In this document: piece by piece, positions 45,658 to 50,575 of the stretch
How the letters are laid out: each line of letters begins with the position of its first letter
Position numbering within the stretch: the stretch's first letter is position 1
Source: Anaerolineae bacterium
GTDB lineage: Bacteria; Chloroflexota; Anaerolineae; JAAYZQ01
NCBI GenBank assembly: GCA_016929795.1
Contig: JAFGIA010000459.1
Coordinates: 1 to 50,575 of the forward strand
Length of the DNA stretch: 50,575 nt
Reading direction: 5' to 3'
Made by a program: the position numbers and the translations under genes
Notes under the pieces: model-generated
Seen by the model: the letters and a program-made list of their open reading frames with translations, nothing else
Database searches by the model: none
Told to the model about the DNA's origin: nothing

Positions 45658-46581
45658 CTACCCGCTGCCAGTGCCTGCACTCGGCTTTAACGCCGCATAG
45701 ATCACGCCATGCACCGGTGTCTCAACCCCCACTTCCCGCCCGTAACGCACCACCGTGCCGCTCATCGCTTCCAACTCCAGGCGGCGGCCCGCCTCCAGAT
45801 CCACCAGCATCGACGGTCGCGTATCAGCCGGAAATCCCACCGTCAGTTCCAGCGCCTGTTCCACCACCTCGCTTGCCAGCGTCACACCTCGCGCGCGTGC
45901 CACTGACTCTACCTCGCGCAACGCTTCCACATACAACGCCCGCGTCTCGGCCGTGGCGAGCACCGGCCCGATCGGCTGCCGCGCCAGGCAGCACACCCCG
46001 CCGATCGACGCGATGAACAGGAACTTGGTCCACAGCGCCCTCTCCACCGCGCTGGTGAACACCACCTCGATCCCCGTCCCGGCCAGCACGTCACGGATGT
46101 GTCGTGCCCGCTCTGTCTCGCGCCCATCGCGCTCGCCAAACGTGATCCGCCGTAGCGGGCTGACCTGACGGATCACCCCGGGCGCGGCAATGCTCGACGA
46201 AATGTGCGTCAGTCCCACCAGCACCGGCCCGTCACCGATTACCGCAGCCACCCGCTCGGCTGCGTCGAGCCCGTTAAGCAGCGGTAGCACCGCCGTCTTT
46301 TCCCCCACCAGGCCGCGCGCCCCCTCCACCACTCTTTCCAGGTCGTAGCTCTTGACCGTCACCAGCACCAGGTCGGCAGGCTCCAGCGCTGCCGCGTCGT
46401 CTGTCGCGTTCACCGGGGCCACCTCGAAATCGCCGTGCACACTCTCCACGCACAGTCCCTGTGCGCGCAGTGCCGCCAGGTGTGCCCCGCGCGCCACCAG
46501 CGTCACGTCGTGCCCGGCCCGTGCCAGCAGCCCACCATAGTATCCCCCCACACCCCCCGCACCCAGCACAACAATCCGCAT
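45658..46581 (-). CDS. panE: 2-Dehydropantoate 2-reductase (ketopantoate reductase family)
   Basis: 307 residues from the ATG at 46581 (GGGGAGGG upstream). The N-terminal Rossmann loop VVLGAGGVGGYYGGLLARAG binds NADPH. VTVKSYD and LLNGLDAAERV (with Asn in the catalytic region) follow. The helical domain contains RALWTKFLFIASIGGVC with the catalytic Lys, and the C-terminal DTRPSMLVDLEAGRRLE-type segment carries the substrate-binding residues. It reduces ketopantoate to pantoate in CoA biosynthesis. Some paralogues act on other 2-keto acids, so the symbol is probable rather than certain. It follows etfA after a large hairpin. Confidence 0.9.
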   Translation of the reverse strand: MRIVVLGAGGVGGYYGGLLARAGHDVTLVARGAHLAALRAQGLCVESVHGDFEVAPVNATDDAAALEPADLVLVTVKSYDLERVVEGARGLVGEKTAVLPLLNGLDAAERVAAVIGDGPVLVGLTHISSSIAAPGVIRQVSPLRRITFGERDGRETERARHIRDVLAGTGIEVVFTSAVERALWTKFLFIASIGGVCCLARQPIGPVLATAETRALYVEALREVESVARARGVTLASEVVEQALELTVGFPADTRPSMLVDLEAGRRLELEAMSGTVVRYGREVGVETPVHGVIYAALKPSAGTGSG

Positions 46582-46593
46582 CTCGATCCCTCC

Positions 46594-46635
46594 CCACAAA
46601 GCCTCCGAGGTAGGGCCACCTCGGAGGCTTTGTGG
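46594..46635 (-). promoter_or_regulatory. Perfect 18-bp hairpin between etfA and panE
   Basis: The 18 bases at 46594-46611 (ending TCCGAGGT) are the exact reverse complement of 46618-46635, around loop AGGGCC. It begins 21 bp after the etfA stop and touches the panE ribosome-site region. No T run follows on the minus strand, so it is more likely an mRNA-stabilising or attenuating element than a standard terminator. Confidence 0.75.
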
Positions 46636-46655
46636 ACGAAGCAGCGCTCAGGCCG

Positions 46656-47636
46656 CTACTCGGCCAGCACCTTCTTGAACTCTTGCTCCATGAGGGGCAG
46701 CACCGTGAACAGGTCGCCGACGATGCCATAGTTCGCCAGCTTAAAGATCGGCGCCTCAGGATCAGAATTGACTGCCACGATCACCTTGGCCGTCTTCATC
46801 CCTGCCAGGTGCTGGATCGCACCCGAGATGCCACACGCGACATACAGGTTCGGCGTCACCGTCTTGCCCGTCTGGCCCACCTGGTGTGAATGCTCGATCC
46901 AGCCGGCGTCGACCGCCGCGCGCGACGCGCCGACTGCTGCCCCCAGCGCTTTCGCCAGACTGCGGACCGGCACAAAGCCCTCGGGCCCGGCAACTCCGCG
47001 CCCACCCGACACGATAATATCCGCCTCGGCCACATCGATCTCGCCCTCGCCGGCGCCGATCACGTCCACCACCTTGGCCCGCACCTCGACCGGCACCACG
47101 CTGATCTGCTCGACGTTCGCGGCTGCTCCGGCGTTCGGCTCATCGGCTGCCATCACGTTGGGCCGCACTGTCGCCATTTGCGGGTTGCCCGGCAGCGTCA
47201 CCTTGGCCAGCGCCTTGCCGGCAAAGATCGGCCGCGTCGCCAACAGCCGCCCACCGTCAATGTCCAATGCCGTGACGTCCGACGCCAGGCCGACGCCTAG
47301 TTTGGCTGCGAGCCGCGGCGCCAGGTCTTTGCCCATCGCCGTCGCGCCCAAGAGGACGATAGATGGCTCGATTTTCAAGATCAGGTCGGCCAGCGTCGCC
47401 GTGTATGCCTCACTCGAATAGGGCTGCAGGGCCGCATCGTCGGCGACGTACACCTTTTCCGCGCCATATTGGGCGAGCGCGCCGGCCTGACCATCCAGCC
47501 CCGAGCCGAGCAGTACCGCTTCGACGCTGCTGCCCAGCGCTGCGGCCAGCTTCTTGCCCACGCCCAACATCTCAAAGGCCACCTTTTTCAAGTTGCCGTC
47601 TCGCTGTTCCGCAAAAACCAGTACATTGTCCGCCAT
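46656..47636 (-). CDS. etfA: Electron transfer flavoprotein, alpha subunit
   Basis: 326 residues. The N-terminal domain reads VLVFAEQRDGNLKKVAFEML. The C-terminal FAD domain carries SGGRG, then VGASRAAVDAGWIEHSHQVG, TGKTVTPNLYVACGISGAIQ, and AVNSDPEAPIFKLANYGIVG, all signature elements that hold FAD. With EtfB it passes electrons between dehydrogenases and a quinone or Fe-S partner. GGAGG lies upstream of the ATG, just after the etfB stop. The gene order hdrA-etfB-etfA suggests an HdrA-like partner. Whether it is a bifurcating type cannot be decided by eye. Confidence 0.96.
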   Translation of the reverse strand: MADNVLVFAEQRDGNLKKVAFEMLGVGKKLAAALGSSVEAVLLGSGLDGQAGALAQYGAEKVYVADDAALQPYSSEAYTATLADLILKIEPSIVLLGATAMGKDLAPRLAAKLGVGLASDVTALDIDGGRLLATRPIFAGKALAKVTLPGNPQMATVRPNVMAADEPNAGAAANVEQISVVPVEVRAKVVDVIGAGEGEIDVAEADIIVSGGRGVAGPEGFVPVRSLAKALGAAVGASRAAVDAGWIEHSHQVGQTGKTVTPNLYVACGISGAIQHLAGMKTAKVIVAVNSDPEAPIFKLANYGIVGDLFTVLPLMEQEFKKVLAE

Positions 47637-47646
47637 GATCCGCCTC

Positions 47647-48435
47647 CTAGATGACCTTTGCTTCGTCGCGCAGCAAGTGCACGACAGTGACTGCCGCTTC
47701 TCCAGGCTCCCCCTCGACGATCCGGCCTGCCGGGCGCTCCGGCGGTGGGGTGACCTCGACTACGCGCATCATCGATCCCGCCTCGCCCACCTCGCCAGGG
47801 TCCACGCCCACATCCGCCGGCGTCCACTGCGTGAACGGCTTGCTGCGTGCCTGGCGGATGCCGCGGAAGGAGGGGTAGCGCGGCTCGTTCAGGCCCTTCT
47901 GTGCCGTGACCACGGCCGGCAGGGGCAGCTCGATGACCTCTTTTCCCCCCTCAATATCGCGCTCCGCCCGGGCCGAGCCAGCCCCTTCGGCGATGTCGAA
48001 CTTGCTGACGATCGACACGTGGGGCAGGTCCAGCAACTCGGCGAGCATCACGCCCACCGCCGCGCTGTCGTCGTCCACCGCCTGCTTGCCGCAGAAAATT
48101 GCGTCGTACTCGCCGATCGTTTTGATGGCCGCCGCCAGCGCGCGCGCCGTCGCATAGGCGTCACCGCCCTGGAACGCATCATCCGACAGGTGATACACGT
48201 CGTCGGCGCCCATCGCCAGGCCCTTCAGAATGCTCTCGCGTGCCCGTTCCGGCCCCAGGCTGACCAGTGTCACCTTGCCACCGTACGCTTCCTGCCACTT
48301 GAGCGCTTCCTCCAGCGCAAACTCGTCGTAGGGGTTCACCACGTATTGGATCCCCTCCTCCACGATCTTGCCGTCCCGCACCTGGATTCGCGCCTCGGTG
48401 TCCGGCACCTCTTTTAAACAGACGATTGAATTCAT
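47647..48435 (-). CDS. etfB: Electron transfer flavoprotein, beta subunit
   Basis: 262 residues. IVCLKEVPDTEARIQV at the start, VNPYDEFALEEAL, the GKQAVDDDSAAVGVMLAELL nucleotide-binding segment, and the EtfB signature in VVTAQKGLNEPRYPSFRGIR are all present. It forms the heterodimer with EtfA and contributes the AMP- or second FAD-binding site. A strong GGAGGGAGGGAG precedes the ATG at 48435. The 114-bp gap to hdrA contains short direct repeats but no clear terminator. Confidence 0.96.
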   Translation of the reverse strand: MNSIVCLKEVPDTEARIQVRDGKIVEEGIQYVVNPYDEFALEEALKWQEAYGGKVTLVSLGPERARESILKGLAMGADDVYHLSDDAFQGGDAYATARALAAAIKTIGEYDAIFCGKQAVDDDSAAVGVMLAELLDLPHVSIVSKFDIAEGAGSARAERDIEGGKEVIELPLPAVVTAQKGLNEPRYPSFRGIRQARSKPFTQWTPADVGVDPGEVGEAGSMMRVVEVTPPPERPAGRIVEGEPGEAAVTVVHLLRDEAKVI

Positions 48436-48453
48436 GCTCCCTCCCTCCGTGGG

Positions 48454-48472
48454 TATTGGATATTGGATATTG
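48454..48472. repeat. Short direct repeats in the hdrA-etfB gap
   Basis: TATTGGATATTGGATATTG contains two and a half copies of TATTGGA. A related phrase (CCCAATATCGAATAC) lies upstream of secG near 32050. Such simple intergenic repeats look like dispersed genome elements; no function is evident. Confidence 0.6.
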
Positions 48473-48549
48473 CCTCACTACAGCCCCTGCAAGCCCCCAC
48501 TTAACGGTGTGGATCCGGTGACCGCTAACCTAGTCGGTCTCGACAACCC

Positions 48550-50514
48550 CTACGCCAGCATCGCGTCCAACATCGCGAGGGTCTGCTTTTGCGTAAAGTG
48601 CCCCAGCTTGATCGCCTTCGATGGGCACGCCACAGAGCACGCCCCGCACCCCTTGCACAACACCTCGTTGACCGTCATCACGCCGCGCCACGGGTGCATT
48701 TTCAGCGCGCCGTAATCGCACACCCCCTCGCATAGCCCACAGCCAACACACAGCTCCCGGTCCACGCGGCTGACGATCGCTTCCACCGTCGCCTTGCCCA
48801 TCGAAAGTGGGATCAGTGCCGACGAAGCCGCCGCCTTGGCGTGCGCCACCGTGTCGGGGATATCCTTCGGCCCCTGGCACGTGCCCGCCAGGAACACGCC
48901 GTCAGTCGTCGTGTCCACCGGCCGCAGCTTGGGGTGTGCCTCGGCAAAGAATCGATCGCCGCTGCACCCCAGCTTGAGCAGCTTGCCCACGCTCTCACCT
49001 GCCGCACCCGGCTCCAGCCCCACCGCCAGCACCACCAGGTCGGCCTCCACCTCCGTCGTGCGGCGCATCAGCGTGTCCTCACCGCGGATCACGACCCTGT
49101 CGCCGCGGCGATAGATCTCGGCCGGGTTCTCGCGCCGATAGCGCACGCCGCGGCCCCGCGCCCTGTCGTAAAACTCTTCGCCCCCCTTGGTAAAGCTGCG
49201 CACGTCCATGTAAAAGACAGTCACCTGTGCATCGGGCCATTGGTCAAGCACCACGTTCGCCTGCTTGGCCGTGTACATGCAGCACACCCGCGAGCAGTAC
49301 TCGTTGCCGAGCTGCTTGTCGCGCGATCCCACGCACTGGATAAAGGCGACGTGTTTCGGCTCTCTGTTCGTGCCGGGCACGACGATCCGCCCGCCTGTCG
49401 GGCCGTTGGCCGCCGCCATCCGCTCAAACTCGAGTGCCGTAATCACGTTCGGATACTGCCCATAGCCCAACTCCGGCTTGCGCCTGGCATCGAACGGGTC
49501 ATAGCCCGTGGCGACGACGATTGCCCCAACGTCGAGTGTCTCCTCGACCGCCAGTTGGCTGAAATCGATGGCATCTTCAGGACAGGCGGCTGCGCACGGA
49601 GGGCTGGCGCCACACGCGCCATCGACCAGCATCAAGCAATGGTCAGGATCGATCGTGTAGGTGGCGGGCAGGGCCCCCGGGAAGGGCTGGTAAATAGCAG
49701 CCCGCTTCCCCAAACCTGCCTGGAACTTGTCCTCGATCTGCCCGGCCAGCACGCACGCGTCGACGCACTGGCCACACGCGGTGCACTTGGCCGCGTCGAC
49801 GTAGCGCGGCTTGCGATTCACACGCACCTGAAAATTGCCGATGTACCCGTCGATCCCCGCCACCTCACTGTACGCCAGCACCTCCACGTTCGGATGCGCC
49901 ATCGCCCGCTCCATCTCGGACACGACGAGCTTGCCCGCATCTTCCATGCGCGGGAAGGTTTTGTTGAGCTGCGCCATCCGCCCGCCGAGGCTTGGCTCGC
50001 GCTCCACCAGGTAGACCTTGTAGCCGGCGTCGGCGATATCGAGCGCTGCTTCCAGCCCGGCGATGCCGCCGCCGATCACCAGGCCCACCGGGTTCACCTC
50101 CACCTCACGCTCCTGGAGCGGCTCCAGCAACGACACCTTGGCGACGACCCCGGCGACCAATTCCATCGCCTTTTGCGTGGCCACATCGCGGCGTGTGTGC
50201 ACCCACGACACCTGCTCACGGATGTTGGCCATCTCGAAATAATATGGGTTCACGCCCACTTCTTCGACCACCGTGCGAAACGTAGTTTCGTGCATGCGCG
50301 GCGAGCAGGAGGCGACCACCACCCGGTTCAAGCCGTGCTCGCGGATGTCCTTCTGGATCATCTCCTGTCCAGGATCGGAGCACATGTACATATAGTCGCG
50401 CGCGACCACGACGTGGGGCAGCCCGCCCGCATATTCGGCCACCGCCTGCACGTCGACCGTCGCCGCCACATTGATCCCGCAATGGCAGACGTACACCCCG
50501 ATTCTTGATGCCAT
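48550..50514 (-). CDS. hdrA: HdrA-like flavin and Fe-S subunit (CoB-CoM heterodisulfide reductase subunit A family)
   Basis: 654 residues, the usual HdrA length. The N-terminus reads VYVCHCGINVAATVD, followed by VVASCSPRMHETTFR. The FAD domain has GLVIGGGIAGLEAALDIADA and VEREPSLGGRMAQLNKTFP. A Cys-rich insert (CTACGQCVDAC, PPCAAACPEDA) and the HdrA motif CVGSRD...YCSRVCCMYTAKQA follow. The C-terminus has two [4Fe-4S] ferredoxin motifs, CVGCGLCEGVC and CKGCGACSVAC. HdrA is the electron-bifurcating flavin hub of soluble Hdr complexes in many anaerobes. HdrB/C are not seen here, and etfBA directly follow, so an Hdr-Etf electron link is inferred. Confidence 0.95.
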   Translation of the reverse strand: MASRIGVYVCHCGINVAATVDVQAVAEYAGGLPHVVVARDYMYMCSDPGQEMIQKDIREHGLNRVVVASCSPRMHETTFRTVVEEVGVNPYYFEMANIREQVSWVHTRRDVATQKAMELVAGVVAKVSLLEPLQEREVEVNPVGLVIGGGIAGLEAALDIADAGYKVYLVEREPSLGGRMAQLNKTFPRMEDAGKLVVSEMERAMAHPNVEVLAYSEVAGIDGYIGNFQVRVNRKPRYVDAAKCTACGQCVDACVLAGQIEDKFQAGLGKRAAIYQPFPGALPATYTIDPDHCLMLVDGACGASPPCAAACPEDAIDFSQLAVEETLDVGAIVVATGYDPFDARRKPELGYGQYPNVITALEFERMAAANGPTGGRIVVPGTNREPKHVAFIQCVGSRDKQLGNEYCSRVCCMYTAKQANVVLDQWPDAQVTVFYMDVRSFTKGGEEFYDRARGRGVRYRRENPAEIYRRGDRVVIRGEDTLMRRTTEVEADLVVLAVGLEPGAAGESVGKLLKLGCSGDRFFAEAHPKLRPVDTTTDGVFLAGTCQGPKDIPDTVAHAKAAASSALIPLSMGKATVEAIVSRVDRELCVGCGLCEGVCDYGALKMHPWRGVMTVNEVLCKGCGACSVACPSKAIKLGHFTQKQTLAMLDAMLA

Positions 50515-50543
50515 AGTGCCTCTCAGTCCGTTCTACTCAACTG

Positions 50544-50575
50544 CGTGATGCGTGATACGGGATTCACGCATCACG
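50544..50575. repeat. 12-bp inverted repeat upstream of hdrA, at the window edge
   Basis: CGTGATGCGTGA (50544-50555) and TCACGCATCACG (50564-50575) are exact reverse complements around an 8-bp loop. The left arm itself contains a direct repeat (CGTGAT GCGTGAT). It could be an operator or a dispersed repeat; the window ends within or just at it. Confidence 0.7.

Noticed and set aside
48841..50508. 555-codon plus-strand frame opposite hdrA
   Set aside because: The translation is His/Arg/Ala-rich and lacks domains, whereas the minus strand encodes a complete HdrA.

Overview
The window looks like chromosomal DNA of a high-GC bacterium of the phylum Chloroflexota, probably Anaerolineae or a close class. 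This placement is inferred from gene content, not computed. The supporting signs are an mreBCD-mrdA-minCDE-rodA cluster, a giant secreted Ig-like/CARDB/PKD protein ending in a YLPLVLR-type tail, a BTAD-NB-ARC-TPR regulator, and HdrA and Etf genes. No phage, IS element, CRISPR array or rRNA was seen.

Left third (1-20.3 kb). The 5' end of gltX (minus strand) lies at the left edge. A 1123-residue BTAD/SARP-type regulator (minus) with a perfect consensus sigma70 promoter follows. Divergent from it is a two-gene unit: a small acidic-tailed protein whose stop codon overlaps the start of a 16.2-kb gene for a 5406-residue secreted repeat protein. The promoter region of that unit holds three heptamers with an exact 11-bp period, the layout of SARP operators. 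Regulator, operator, small coupled protein and giant surface protein together are the most interesting system in the window.

Middle (20.4-32 kb). A small Fe-S domain protein (plus strand) is followed by a long minus-strand unit read from about 31.9 kb leftwards: mreB, mreC, mreD, mrdA (PBP2), a membrane-anchored C39-like cysteine peptidase, minC, minD, minE, rodA, a DUF362 protein and a GNAT acetyltransferase. It combines side-wall elongation, division-site placement and an unexpected peptidase.

32-38 kb. secG and an oligopeptide/solute-binding protein (plus) are followed by tRNA-Leu(CAG) with its own promoter and terminator, an FtsB/DivIC-like protein, a short leader transcript with a 26-codon ORF and a strong terminator, an orphan ABC ATPase, and a UbiB/ABC1 kinase on the minus strand.

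38-42 kb. A four-gene minus-strand unit encodes a nitrilase-fold protein that lacks its catalytic Cys, a flavodoxin-fold reductase with a zinc ribbon, an unknown membrane-anchored protein and a 2-hydroxyacyl-CoA dehydratase-family protein.

42-50.6 kb. A GAF-GAF-PAS histidine kinase is followed by a NarL-type response regulator and a degenerate receiver. On the minus strand, hdrA, etfB and etfA form a redox operon followed by panE. Many promoters could be placed by eye; several have an extended -10, and three share a nearly identical 13-mer.
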